From Buddleja alternifolia (lineage: Eukaryota; Streptophyta; Magnoliopsida; Lamiales; Scrophulariaceae), in contig CM033396.1 of assembly GCA_019426215.1 (NCBI GenBank), positions 21,405,101 to 21,469,100 on the forward strand: DNA of 64,000 bases, in the 5' to 3' direction. The position numbers and the translations under genes were made by a program. Of the stretch, positions 22,994-33,711 are shown one piece after another. How positions within the stretch are numbered: the stretch's first letter is position 1; the number at the start of each line of letters is the position of its first letter. The notes below the pieces were generated by a model that did no database searches, was not told the DNA's origin, and worked only from the letters and a program-made list of their open reading frames with translations.

Positions 22994-25076
22994 CCAATGG
23001 TACTTTAATCATAATCTCAAATGAATAATTAGCTATAATAATAAAAATTAGTCTATTGATCAATGTCAATAATAAAATTATGTAATAATCAGGTAGGAAT
23101 GCTACAACCAATTATTTGGCGAGAAAACCCCCTTCATAATATAAAATTAAGTACAAGTTGTATATCTTACAAAATAATATAAAAATCAAACGTATTTTTA
23201 CTCCTGAATAATTCATTTTTATTCGTATGTTACTCGTACAAGTACTAATTCGTTTATTTCCCGTTTTCGTACTATTAGCCAATTATTCGATCATAACTTT
23301 CAATAAAAATTCATAAAATACTCGTACATATTAAATACCAAAATTTTGTCGTCACATATCTAAGTAACTAGGCAAGAGACACCTATAAACCAAGAGTTAT
23401 TAGTTAGAAAAATTAAAGAAAAAGATAAGGAAATAGAAAAAATTGGCGCCCATTTTACCGCCAAAAGACAAATGAATTGCTCAAACAATTTAAATTTCTT
23501 GTAAGGAACTAAGTTGTTACAAATGTACTTAGTGTCACAATATCAAAATTTGTTATGAGAAGATGAACAAGTTGTTACAAAATATTTTACTTGGAATCAG
23601 TTTTTTACTTTGCGTAACGATAACTTATGTTTCGTAACGATATAATTTCTTTGTTACTAAAAATAAATTCTTTTGTGACAAGATTTTATTTTTTGTAACG
23701 AATGAACACGTTTGTTATGAAAAAATGATTCTTTGGTAACAATTAATATACTTTGTTACGAGAAAGCTAGTTCTTGTGACAAATAATGACTTCGTTACCA
23801 TATTTTTTGTCATAAGAAATACATTTTTTGTAGTGATTTTTTCTTTCTTCCACGCGCGCTGCTGTTGAATACTTTGTACTAGAGTGGATCATTTTGGATA
23901 TATCATCAGCTAAATAATATCCCATATTGTATTATTTTCTTTGAATAACATAATGAGCTGGGGGAACAATACCTTGAGCGAGATTGGAAAACAGATGCAA
24001 TGATTCTAACACATTAATATCATTGTTGGTGCCTGGCATACCAAAATACGCATGCCATATCCAAAGATCATAATTGGTTAAAGCTTAAAGAATGATAGTT
24101 GGTGACCCGCTACATCCTGCATATTGTCCGGCCCAAGCTTTGGGATAATTTTTCCACTTCCAATGTATACAATCAAGACTACCCAACATTCTTGGAAAAC
24201 CCCGATTCTGACCAATGTGAAGTAACCTTGCGATATCATTAGCATTAGGCGATCTAAATATCGCACTGAGAAAATCTCAACAACAGCGTGACAAAAACTC
24301 TTTAAGCTTTTAATTGTCGTTGACTCACCAATTTTAATATACTCATCAATAGCGTATGCCGCTACCCCATATGCAAACATTCGGAACACGGCTGTTGCTT
24401 TTAGTAAAGTCGATAATTCAAGTTTACCAAAACCATCTCTTCACTGTTGGAAATATTGATCATGACCTTTGATTGCATCAACAATACAAATGAACAAAGT
24501 TCGAGACATTCGATATCGTCAACGGAACATTTCATCATTATATCGTAGATTAGCTCTAAAATATCATGGTGTCTATTTTCCTAATTTTGGTGGAAGTGGC
24601 ATCGATTTAACCATTTTAAATTATTGTTGTCTATCTAATTTATTTATCTTGAATTATGTTTGGTTTCCTTTAAATTGTGTAATTTTTGCATTTTATGTAA
24701 TATTAATATATGTTGGAGTTAAATTTTAAATGTTCTAATTTTATATAGAATATGCATTTTGTACTAGTTTCCATAAATATTTATTATTTATAATTAAATT
24801 AAAACAATATATAATTAAGTGGAAAAAAATAACATAACTTAGGACTTAATTATAACTTTCAAAGTTTAGGGACCAAATTACATAGGACCTAATTGTAACT
24901 ATTACAAAATAATGAATTAAAATAAAAACAAAGAAAAAAGAATATTCGCAGCGCTAAAATAGTGCTAGGTTACAGTTATAGCTCTCCATTGCTCTAACCA
25001 ATTGGAGGTTGCCTTCTCAATCAAAACTTTGTGTTTTAGTTTTGTAGCTTTCTTGTTTCATTTTGTAGAATAATCG

Positions 25077-26202
25077 TGTTGGACAAAACTTCACAAATGT
25101 ATCAAATGCTAACAAACGAATTGATGATTATATCGAGGCGAGAGAGAATTTTCTATCCTTAACGCTAAATTGCCCCGCCTAGGTGGTACGGGTTACTGCA
25201 ACAAGCGTCCCAAGATACAACAATATAAGTTCTGAATTCAAAACCACTTTTAATTCTAGAACCAAACAAACTTTTGCTACTTTAGAACTCTTGAGAGAAT
25301 GAGAGAAATGAAAAGCTGAATTGCTTTTTGTGTGTTTTACATTCTGCTGGAGCAGGCCTTTTTATAGGCTAAGAGATCCTACACATTAAACACGAGAATT
25401 AAATTAGCAGTCTGAAACTGCCGCTCACATTCGAATGTGTGCATCCCAACGTTCGAACGTGAGGCCCCAACGTCTTTTCAGCTATTAATGCAGCTGAAAC
25501 GTTCGAGGTATTTCAGATATTCTACTAGAAGGTGGTTAACGTTCGAACGTTAACAACCTAACATTCAAACGTGAGCATCTTCATGCTCGGACGTGAGACC
25601 TTCGAGAAGGCCAATTCAAAAATGAACACATGGCCAGCAATATTTGTTCAACCTCAATTTAACGGATCAGATTTTCCCAACTATTGGATAATAAAATTTT
25701 AATAGATCAATCTTTGTGAAATTAATTTTATCAAAAAAATTAATTATCTTGTAAGCCCAAGCACAAGCCCAGGCCTACGACCCATGGCCCAGACCCGAAC
25801 CCTAACCCGAGTCCTATCCGGTTCGGGAGGCTGGGCGAACTGACTGAGGCGCGCGCGCGCGTGTGGTGAACTGAACCATGGCTAGGTCTTTCCCCCTCAC
25901 AAAATCCACAAAGATGAGATGACCTAAAGGGCCAACCTTTTACCTCAAGGCAATGGTTTATAAACCACTTACAACTTTGATCCATTTCCTATGCGGGATA
26001 ATCCACTTCAAACATCTCACTTTAACACTTAATTTCTCATTCGTTTCAAATCCGATTTGAGAAATTCAAAATGCTAAACTCATCTACTCGAAACGTAGAC
26101 CAATATTATCCAATAATATTTTGTATCACGGATACTTATGGTATTTGAATTTCTTATGCAAAAGTCATGTCCAACATAATTTTCATAACCAAATATCCAA
26201 CA
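25077..26202 (-). repeat. 3' LTR of the Copia element
   Basis: This matches 35882-36870 along its length and differs by small indels (1126 versus 989 bp). On the minus strand a CCTATAAAAAGGCC TATA box lies at about 25357-25370. It holds a cluster of TTCGAA palindromes, including the perfect 14-bp CACATTCGAATGTG (25426-25439) and the perfect 20-bp GTTAACGTTCGAACGTTAAC (25535-25554). Confidence 0.85.
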
Positions 26203-26767
26203 ATCTCCAACACGAATGAATTAATGCAATGCATGATCTCAAGAGTTCAGATGAAAATTTATCACATCAGAAGAGGTAGTTTTTGGCTTTGAACCTTTCT
26301 TAGTGAGATATCATCGGATTTACTAGGTTATCCAATGAACATGATGTTTTATATTAGTCAGCTGTTCGTGTAAAACAAGACAATGATATTCACATGATAA
26401 ATTCTCAATAGCTTCAGTTCTCACTGTTGGGTACATTTTAGCCGTGGCACCCCTTCTTGGGTTCATAAGTATTTTCATTTTACTCAATGTTGAGGCGGCC
26501 TACACCCCACTCTTACATAGGCGATCTCCTATTTAAGAGTATCCTACCATACTCCACTTCATTTACATGACAGTATAGGAATCGCTAAAAGTTCCGACTT
26601 AGCCTTTGCTACACTTGTAGGATGCACTTCTTTATCCTAGGAAATGTGTTTAGAGTTAAACTCCTTAGTGCCATACTGAAGTTTCACAACTTAGTTGTCC
26701 CATTGAACCAAGATCTTGGGATCTCCAGGCTCCAGCCAACATGGTTGGGTTACCGCTGTGTCGATTC

Positions 26768-28749
26768 TTAATTTGTAGTCTTTAACCTCATTCCTCTTGA
26801 TAGGCAGTATATCTGATCTCTAGGCAATCCTTTCGTCAAAGGATCTGCAATATTCTCCTTTGATTTCACATAATTAATGGAAATAATCCCGTTAGAGATC
26901 AACTGCTTAATGGTATTATGTCTACGATGAATATGTCTAGACGTACCATTATACATACTACTCTGAGCCCTCCCAATTGCTGACATACAGTCGCAATGAA
27001 TTAAAATCAGAGGCACGGGTTTTTCCCAACAAGGAATATCTTCTAAGAAATTTCTTAGCCACTCAGCTTCTTCACAAGCTTTATCTAAAGCTATGAACTC
27101 TGATTCTATTGTGGAACAGGCTATGTAAGTTTACTTAGAAGATTTCCACGATACCGCTCCTCCACCAATGGTAAATACATACCCACTTGTGGACTTAGAG
27201 TCGTTTGTGTCTGATATCCAATTAGCATCGTTGTATCCCTATATTACAGCTAGATATCTTGAGTAGTGTAATCCATAATCTTTAGTATACTTTAAATACT
27301 TAAGAACTCTAGTTAAAGCATTCCAATGCTTTACACTAGGATTACTCGGAAACCTGCTCAACTTGCTCATAAAATAAGTTAGATCAGGGCAAGTACAGTT
27401 CATGATATACATCAGACTTCCAATGACCCTAGCATATTCTAACTGCAATACGGGTTCGCCATGATTCTTGCGTAGATGAACACTCAAGTCCACTGGCGTC
27501 TTGACTGGTGCACTATCGCTTAGAAGGAATTTTTCCAAAACCATCTCAATGTAATGAGATTGCGATAAGACTAGTCCTTCAGAAGTTCTCAGGATTTTAA
27601 TCCCTAATATGACATCTGCAAGTCCCATATCCTTCATGTCAAAGTTCTTCTTTAACATTCCTTTAGTATTCATGATAATATCATGATTACTACCCATTAT
27701 CAACATGTCTTCGACATATAGACATACTATGACATATGCGTTATGTGTTTGTCTAACATACACGCATTTATCACACTCATTGATCTTGAAACCATTTGAT
27801 AACATTGTGCTATCAAATTTTTCATGTCACTGCTTTGGTGCTTGTTTCAGTCCATATAATGACTTCACAAGTTTACATACTTTCTTCTCATTTCCAGGAG
27901 CAACATACCCTTTGGGTTGTTCCATGCATATCCCTTCATCTAATTCTCCGTTTAGAAACACAGTCTTAACATCCATTTAATGTATCTCAAGATTATGCAG
28001 CGCGGCAATAGCGATGAATAATCTTATGGATGTTATTCTCGTTACAGGAGAATAAGTATCGAAAAAATCAAGACCCTCCGTTTGTCGGTATCCTTTGACT
28101 ACCAAACGAGCCTTATACTTATCAATAATTCCATCAGTCTTACACTTTCTTTTCAGAATCCATTTACATCCTAAAGTCTTACTTCCCTTTGGAAGATCAA
28201 CTAACTCCCAGGTATGGTTGTGCAAAATAGACTCAATTTCACTATTGATAGACTCTTTCCAGAGTTGAGCATCTGGACTGGACATAGCTTCCTTAATTGT
28301 TCTTGGCTCCCCTTATAATGTATATGATTCAAAATCGGGACTAAATGATTTTGGAACTCTTGTCCTTTTTCTACGACGTGGTTCTTCATCCCCGGGATTA
28401 GAACTACTCGCAAACTCATCAAGTGTTCTTTTAAGAGGAACTTGCTCATTTCTTTCCTTACTTGGAAAGACATCCTCGAAAACGAAGCATTTCTAGATTC
28501 CACGATCGTACCTTCATGAATCTCCTATATTTCTGATTTATGTACCATAAATCTATAGGCGCTACTATTAAGTGCATAACCTATGAATATGCAGTCAATA
28601 GTTTTAGGCCCTATCTTAACTTGTTTGGGTTTGGGTATTTCTATTTTAGCCAAACACCCCCACACTTTGAGGTACTTGTAAGAAGGCTTTTGACCATTCC
28701 AAAGTTCGTACGGAGTCTCACTCCTACTTTTGTGGGGAATCTTGTTAAG
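26768..28749 (-). pseudogene. Copia pol: C-terminal integrase, reverse transcriptase and RNase H
   Basis: Reading right to left: integrase C-terminal stretch LNKIPHKS...TPYELWNGQKPSYKYLKVWGCLAKI (28525-28749), then reverse transcriptase beginning WKESINSEIESILHNHTWELV and CKWILKRK (27977-28285), the SLYGLKQAP region, and LYVEDMLIMGSN (27690-27730 region, in the 27239-27805 frame), then RNase H with HCDCMSAIGRAQ, TSRHIHRRH and ADPLTKGLP (26768-27016). The catalytic motif reads YVED rather than the usual YVDD. Several stops and frameshifts separate the segments, for example in the fragment at 27131-27240. It cannot encode a complete polyprotein. Confidence 0.85.
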
Positions 28750-28754
28750 GATAT

Positions 28755-29462
28755 TGATGCGGTTCAAAATTACACTAAGAAAAATCGTGAAAATAAAACA
28801 CGATTCTATCTTTATGATTTATGAAAAATATGCAGAATAATAAAGAGGAGTAATCAAATGTGGAATAAAAAATAAGGAATGGAAAAGGAGAAGTGTTTTA
28901 TTATTTTTGACGTTCTACAAAGATATCAATTTTTTTGTATTCTAGAAAACGTAACGTATACGAGAGAAGATTACACTTATTTATAGGGCCACAATGGCTG
29001 GATTTCCTCTTTTAATCGGTCACTTTGACTGATTCCTTGTTGTTAGGGGATATGAGGATCATATCTCCTATCTTAGGAAATATCGGTTGGGATTTGATAT
29101 GATTTGACTCGATCCAATCTTCTATCTTCTTCTAGCTTGCCCTCAATGTGTCCGATGTAGGTATCTTTCATCCATGCCATGGGCTAGCTTTCTTGGCTAT
29201 CCAATAAGCCTTCCCCTCTGTCTTCCCACTCGAGCTAAATTACCGTGAGATTTCTCTACTCTTGAAGCAAAATAATAAATAGAAAATCCCATGCCACATC
29301 AAATATCATTCCTTATTTTATCAGCCTCTTCATCAAGTTTCCACCTTGCTATCTTCAACCTTTATTTTCAGCTCACCTTTAAGGTAGCTCATAAGCCTTC
29401 CTTGAGGTAGCCCATGAGCTTTTCTTGAGGCCCAATTCTTCTGAGCCCAAACATCCACATCA
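28755..29462 (-). repeat. 3' LTR of the gag-only element
   Basis: The 708-bp LTR (TGATGCGGTTC ... CCACATCA on the plus strand) matches 32975-33706 except for substitutions and an indel of about 25 bp near its plus-strand right end. On the minus strand a CCCTATAAATAAGTG TATA box lies at about 28971-28985. Confidence 0.85.
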
Positions 29463-29527
29463 TAAGTCCCCTACTCTTAAGAGCTTGAAAGAATTTCAAA
29501 GTCTTGAAAGTATAATTACTTTGACGT

Positions 29528-29717
29528 TGCTGATGAGCTTTGCTTTGAGGCTACTGACGAGATTTGCTTTAAGGCTGCTGCGAGCTTTACTTTGAGGCTA
29601 TTGAAGAGCTTTTACTTTGAGGCTGCTGAAGAGCTTTTACTTTGAGGCTGCTGAAGAGCTTTTACTTTGAGGCTGTTGACGAGCTTTTACTTTGAGGCTG
29701 TTGACGAGCTTTATCTT
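29528..29717. repeat. 25-bp minisatellite
   Basis: About seven to eight copies of a 25-bp unit, consensus GAAGAGCTTTTACTTTGAGGC plus TGCT, with the last copies carrying GACGAGC. It lies between the 3' LTR and gag of the gag-only element. Confidence 0.85.
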
Positions 29718-29855
29718 GATTGCAGCTAGCCCACGTTCCCGGGGCCCTTGTATAGGATGCCTACACACTTTTTTGTAGGGCTTTGGGTCCTCTTGTAGAC
29801 TTTATCTGATTACCTGCACATTTAATGTAATCTATGCCCGAATGTTCCACGGGGC

Positions 29856-30195
29856 TTCTTGAGTACTTGGTGCTTTACAAGGCTTTTTCCTCTTTTTTAT
29901 ATATTTTTTATCATTATTTTTATCTTTTATTTTATTATCACTATTATTTTATTTTATTTTGGTGTTTGCAAGGATTTTCTTGGTGCTTGGTGTTTCACAA
30001 GGCTTTTCTGGTGTTTGCGTGTTCGCAAGGCTTTTCTTGGTGCTAGGTGTTTCACAAGGCTTTTTTTTTGTGCTTGCGTGTTTGCAAGGCTTGTCTTGGT
30101 GCTTGGTTTTTCACAAAGCTTTTTTGGTGCTTGCGTGTTCACAAGGCTTATCTTGGTGCTTGGTGCTTCACAAGGCTTTTTTGGTAGTAAATGTC
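29856..30195. repeat. 29-bp minisatellite with alternating subunits
   Basis: Units of about 29 bp alternate between GGTGCTTGGTGTTTCACAAGG and GGTGTTTGCGTGTTCGCAAGG types, each followed by CTTTTCTT, so the higher period is about 58 bp. The array gives long spurious open frames on both strands. The first copy is interrupted by a T-rich stretch (29886-29960). Confidence 0.8.
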
Positions 30196-30216
30196 TGGTT
30201 TTTCACAGGGCCTTTT

Positions 30217-30390
30217 TTTTAGAACCCGGTCTTTTGCTCTCGGGTTGCCTGACCTTTCGCACACAGGACTTCTGTTTTTAGAACCCAACATTTCGCTCTC
30301 GGGTTGTCCGACTTTTCGTACACAGGGCTTTTGTTTTTAAAACCTGGCATTTCGCTCTCGGATTGCCCGACCTTTCGCAAACAGGACTTT
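30217..30390. repeat. 60-bp tandem repeat, three copies
   Basis: Three copies start at about 30220, 30281 and 30340. Each has AGAACCC.GNNTTTTGCTCTCGG, then TTGCCTGACCTTTCGCACACAGG and a T-rich end. They complete the repeat-rich 3' half of the gag-only element. Confidence 0.8.
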
Positions 30391-30689
30391 TTTTTTCTTT
30401 TAATGTATTTCATGTATGATTATGCGTTTATGCATGAATATATAAGGATGATCGAGTAGAAGTACATCATATAGTTTTGGTAACCAATAAATAGAACCGC
30501 AGACTAAGCATTCACCTAGTCATATAGGTCATAGTTAAATAGATAACAGAAACTTCCATATTGCACATATAGATAATCGGCAAGAAACAATACCAATGAT
30601 GAAAAATTGAACTAACACATTTGAACATTTTTTTTAAGCCTTCCTCATTTCTCTTAGAGCTAGGCGTGCTCATAGTGCTAGACGGGAAC

Positions 30690-32561
30690 CTTCCCGAGGA
30701 CACGGTTGCCGTTACCTATCCTGCATCCTATCTTCACCATGATATTTTACCCGCGATGGGCTTCTTTCGAACAACTTAGTGCTATTCTCGTGGTCCTGAC
30801 AGATATCCAATGCTCTATCTCATTCAATAGGTGTCGTCATATGTTAGTGTCATGCCCATAGTCCTTGTGGAACTGGAAGTATTTGTTAGATTTGGGGTTG
30901 ATGGGTCCATTATAAGCACTTTATGGCCACCTTAGGAGGTTCTTATGTTCTACCATCCTAAGTGCTTGGGCGGGTGTAATCGTCAAAGGTGTACGTTGAC
31001 TACTACGGTAATCGCCTCTGAGTCTATCTGGGAAAGGGGGCCCCCATGATTCCACCTCGGTGTCCTACTCATCTTAGTTCATTGTAGTGGCTTCAACCTT
31101 TTTCATCTGAGTGGCCTCCTCCATATTCATGTACTTTTCTGCCCTAGTTAACAAGTTATCAAAACTAGTAAGGGGCTCCTTAACAAGGGACCTAAAGAAC
31201 TCGCCGTCATTCAAGCCTTTGGCAAACGCGTTGGATAACACGTCAACACTCGCTAAGGGGACCTTGAGGGCAGCAGTATTGAATCTCTGTATATATCTTC
31301 GTAGGGGCTCCTTGACCCCCTGGTGCATGCTAAAGAAATTCAAAGGTGTCTTTTGATACTTTTTGCTACTAGCAAATTGGTGAAGAAACATTGAGCTAAA
31401 GTCCTTGAAAGAGTGAATAAAATTAAGGGCTAGTTGATTAAACCACTGCTGGGCGGCCTGTGTTAAGGTAGTAAGAAACACTCGGCATTTCACTCCATCA
31501 GAGTACTGGTGTAGCAAAGCACAATTTTTGAATTTCCACAATTTCTAGTTTGGATCAGATGAACCGTTGTATTGCGACACATTAGGTGCCCAGAAATTAT
31601 TGGGCAATTCATCAGCTAATATTCTTGGGACAAAAGGAATTCCTCTTGGAGGGTCAGGAGCACCCACTCCCATGCGCAATCTGATTTTACTCATTTCTTC
31701 TTGCATATCCTCAACTTTTTCCATTACGTTAGCCCGAGGCAAGCCAGTCACCTCCCCCTCTAGATGTCTTTGTCGAGGAATACTAGCGGTGGTTCCGAAT
31801 ACATTCATCCCTACTGTTATAGAATGTCCTCTCTTCTGAGTGATAACTGGAGATCCGCGGTCGTACCTGTGGACAAAGATTGTAGTTAGTGGAAAAGCAA
31901 ATAATGTGGCATGGGGAGGGAACGCTGTTCCTGGGATAGCCGATGGGAAAGCTGCTGGGATAGCAGATGGGAAAGTCGTCAGGATAGCTCCTGGAGTATA
32001 AGCAGTTGGATGGCCAGTGTTGATAAAAGCTGGAGTCGCATAGGGAGCTACCAAGTGTCACCACCGTTCTACCATTAAGGGAGCATTCCCTACAGGTAGA
32101 GTGTTAGGAAAATTGAAATGAGGCACTCCCGGAGTTCCTCTTTCGGGTGGCAGTCCCCCATTCTCGCTAGGTAAGAGGCCTGGAGGGGGCGGGATTGGCT
32201 CACTAACCGTGTGAGTGGTGTGCTGACCCAAATTAGAGACGACAAAGTTTGCCCAGGTTCAGCAGAGGGATAATCCACATGTGTCGGGCGTGGTTCCAAA
32301 CTCGCAGTGACTGGGGGCCTAGTTTCTTGTCTCTGAGTGTATACTATTTGGATGAGCTCCGATCCTAATCCCTTGAGAAGGAGGTAGGGAAAGAAGCCGA
32401 GGGTCTCCTTTCGTTTGTAAGCCAGCGACTTGGGATCCATTTTCGGCAGATCCCAAGATGCGCAACAACGCTGGTGAAGGTGGGACTGAGCCTGATGTTG
32501 TTCCTAATGTTGGATTTGCATTACGTTCTTCAATTCGTTGATTTCCTTCGGTGGTCGACAT
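30690..32561 (-). pseudogene. Ty3/Gypsy gag (Retrotrans_gag domain), degenerate
   Basis: The start ATG is at 32561 (MSTTEGNQRIEERN...). A second segment (32054-31545) is Pro-rich with FPSAIP repeats and a coiled MEKVEDMQEEMSKIRLRMG stretch. The third (31541-31074) carries the retrotransposon gag domain: VFLTTLTQAAQQWFNQL, FSSMFLHQFASSKKYQKT and RRYIQRFNTAALKVP. Further on, FQFHKDYGHDTN (about 30850) resembles the C-terminal zinc-binding part of Gypsy gag. A stop separates the second and third segments (31542-31544) and others follow. It would form the particle shell; no pol gene follows. Confidence 0.75.
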
Positions 32562-32960
32562 CACCCCTTACTATTGGTTGAATTCGGCCAAATCAGGCAA
32601 TTTTGCGCTGTTCTGGAAAAATCAGCCCATCTAAAACCACCGGCCTCCTTTTTCTCTGAATCTTATATGTCTAGAAATCCAAGATAAAGACCTACAACTA
32701 TGGGGAAAACGTCCACACCCAATTCAGAAGTATAAATGTTCATGAACATTCAGCAGCATTTGGCCACGGACTGTGCTGCGCAACGACGGTAAAAAATTCA
32801 CATGCAAGGCTACGGGTCTCGTATTTGGTCAAGGCCAATTGGACTGACTAGATAACGATCAGATCTACAACTTTCCAGAAGAGAGAAAAGTCAGATTCGG
32901 CTTCGATTTTTCTTGAAACAGCGCTTCAAGAAACTCACGTCTTCTACTTAGATTTTCCCA

Positions 32961-32972
32961 CAGACGGCGCCA
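32961..32972 (-). other. primer binding site of the gag-only element
   Basis: On the minus strand the sequence TGGCGCCGTCTG lies two bases inside the 5' LTR. TGGCGCCGT-type sites are complementary to a plant tRNA 3' end (Asp-type) and are typical of several Ty3/Gypsy lineages. It fixes the element's orientation. Confidence 0.75.
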
Positions 32973-32974
32973 CT

Positions 32975-33706
32975 TGTTGTGGTTCGAAATTACACCCAGA
33001 AAAATCGTGAAAATGAAACAAGATTCTATCCTTATGATTTATGAAAAATATGGAGAATAGTAAAGAGGAGTAATTAAATGTGGAATAAAAAATAAGGAAT
33101 GGAAAAGGAGAAGTGTTTTATTATTTTTGATGTTCTAAAGAGATATCAATTGTTTTTTGTATTCTAGAAAACGTAACGTATACAAGAGAAGGATACACTT
33201 ATTTATAGGGGCACATAATGGCTGAATTTCCTCCACAAATCGGTCACTTTGACCAATTCCTTGTTGTTAGGTGATATGAGGATCATATCTCCTATCTTAG
33301 GAGATATCGGTTGGGATCTGATATGATTTGACTCGATCCAATCTTCTATCTTCTTCTAGCTAGCCCTCCACGTGTCCGATGTAGGTATCATTCATCCTTG
33401 CCATGGACTAGCTTTCTTGGCTATCCAATAAGCCTTCCCTTCTGTCTTCCCACTCGAGCTAAATTACCGTGAGATTCCCTTGCTCTTGAAGCCAAATAAT
33501 AAATAGAAAACCCCAGCCACATCAAATATCATTCTTTATTTTATCAGCCTCTTCATCAGGTTTCCACCTTGCTATCTTCAACCTTTATTTTCAGCTCACC
33601 TTTAAGGTAGCTCATAAGTCTTCCTTGAGGTAGCCCATGAGCTTTTCTTGAGGCCCAATTTTTCCCGAGCCAAATTTATGGAAAGTGATATTTTACGTCT
33701 ACATCA
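32975..33706 (-). repeat. 5' LTR of the gag-only element
   Basis: The 732-bp LTR runs from TGTTGTGGTTCG to GTCTACATCA on the plus strand and abuts the right GATAT duplication. It is closely similar to 28755-29462, with scattered substitutions. Confidence 0.85.
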
Positions 33707-33711
33707 GATAT

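Larger units (their letters stand above)
17750..23835. mobile_element. non-autonomous CACTA element carrying captured gene sequence
   Basis: The 6086-bp unit starts CACTACAAGAAATTTC and ends CATTTTTTGTAGTG, and ATT flanks both ends (17747-17749 and 23836-23838). The first and last 350-500 bp are packed with short GTTAC / GTAAC / GTGACGAA motifs in both orientations, matching the subterminal repeats bound by CACTA transposases. No transposase is encoded. The interior carries a DUF266-like gene fragment (20847-21182), a GC-rich island (about 21500-21620), a Mutator-like MITE (21773-22444) and (TA)n tracts (21290-21324, 22959-22990). It inserted into a Harbinger transposase gene. Confidence 0.8.
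17407..24560 (-). pseudogene. PIF/Harbinger transposase (DDE_Tnp_4-like), split by a CACTA insertion
   Basis: Read on the minus strand from about 24560, the frame gives MFRRRYRMSRTLFICIV, then AVFRMFAYGVAAYAIDEYIKIGESTTIKSL, then (after one frameshift) NDIARLLHIGQNRGFPRMLGSLDCIHWKWKN, with the first catalytic Asp in SLDCIHW, and GYYLADD near 23910. After the insert it resumes at 17746 with FAIKQEACRKDMERAFGVLQSR, then DIMTACIIMHNMI and a terminal IEHLWE stop at 17407. These are the ordered landmarks of plant PIF/Harbinger transposases. Removing the insert and one ATT copy puts the KKKYFAIKQEAC block back in register. There is at least one frameshift plus in-frame stops (near 24445 and 17473), so it is not functional. 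Confidence 0.8.
16948..24994 (-). mobile_element. PIF/Harbinger element, disrupted
   Basis: A decayed transposase gene lies between two related ends: CCATCTCCAATGTGGAGAGCTAAAATG on the left and, inverted, GAGCAATGGAGAGCTATAAC on the right. TAA follows the right end (24995-24997), as expected for Harbinger insertions; the left flank is degraded (CTA), so the left boundary is approximate. The usual second Myb-like ORF was not found. A 6.1-kb CACTA element (17750-23835) is inserted in the transposase gene, so the element itself is only about 2 kb. Confidence 0.55.
28755..33706 (-). mobile_element. gag-only Ty3/Gypsy-type retrotransposon (TR-GAG-like), nested in Copia
   Basis: A 4952-bp unit with TG...CA LTRs at 32975-33706 (5') and 28755-29462 (3'), flanked by an exact GATAT duplication (28750-28754 and 33707-33711). 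A primer binding site TGGCGCCGTCTG lies at 32961-32972 on the minus strand, two bases from the 5' LTR, and a polypurine tract (AGAGTAGGGGACTTA) precedes the 3' LTR. The internal region has a gag gene (30690-32561) but no protease, reverse transcriptase, RNase H or integrase; its 3' part holds three minisatellites. This is the plan of terminal-repeat retrotransposons carrying only gag, which need enzymes from another element. Confidence 0.85.

Noticed and set aside
25740..25985. 81-aa frame in the Copia LTR
   Set aside because: It lies in LTR sequence around a GC repeat (GCGCGCGCGC) and is absent as an open frame in the other LTR.
29834..30281. Overlapping Cys/Phe/Leu-rich frames of 70-140 aa
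   Set aside because: They are read-throughs of the 29-bp minisatellite of the gag-only element, in several frames at once.
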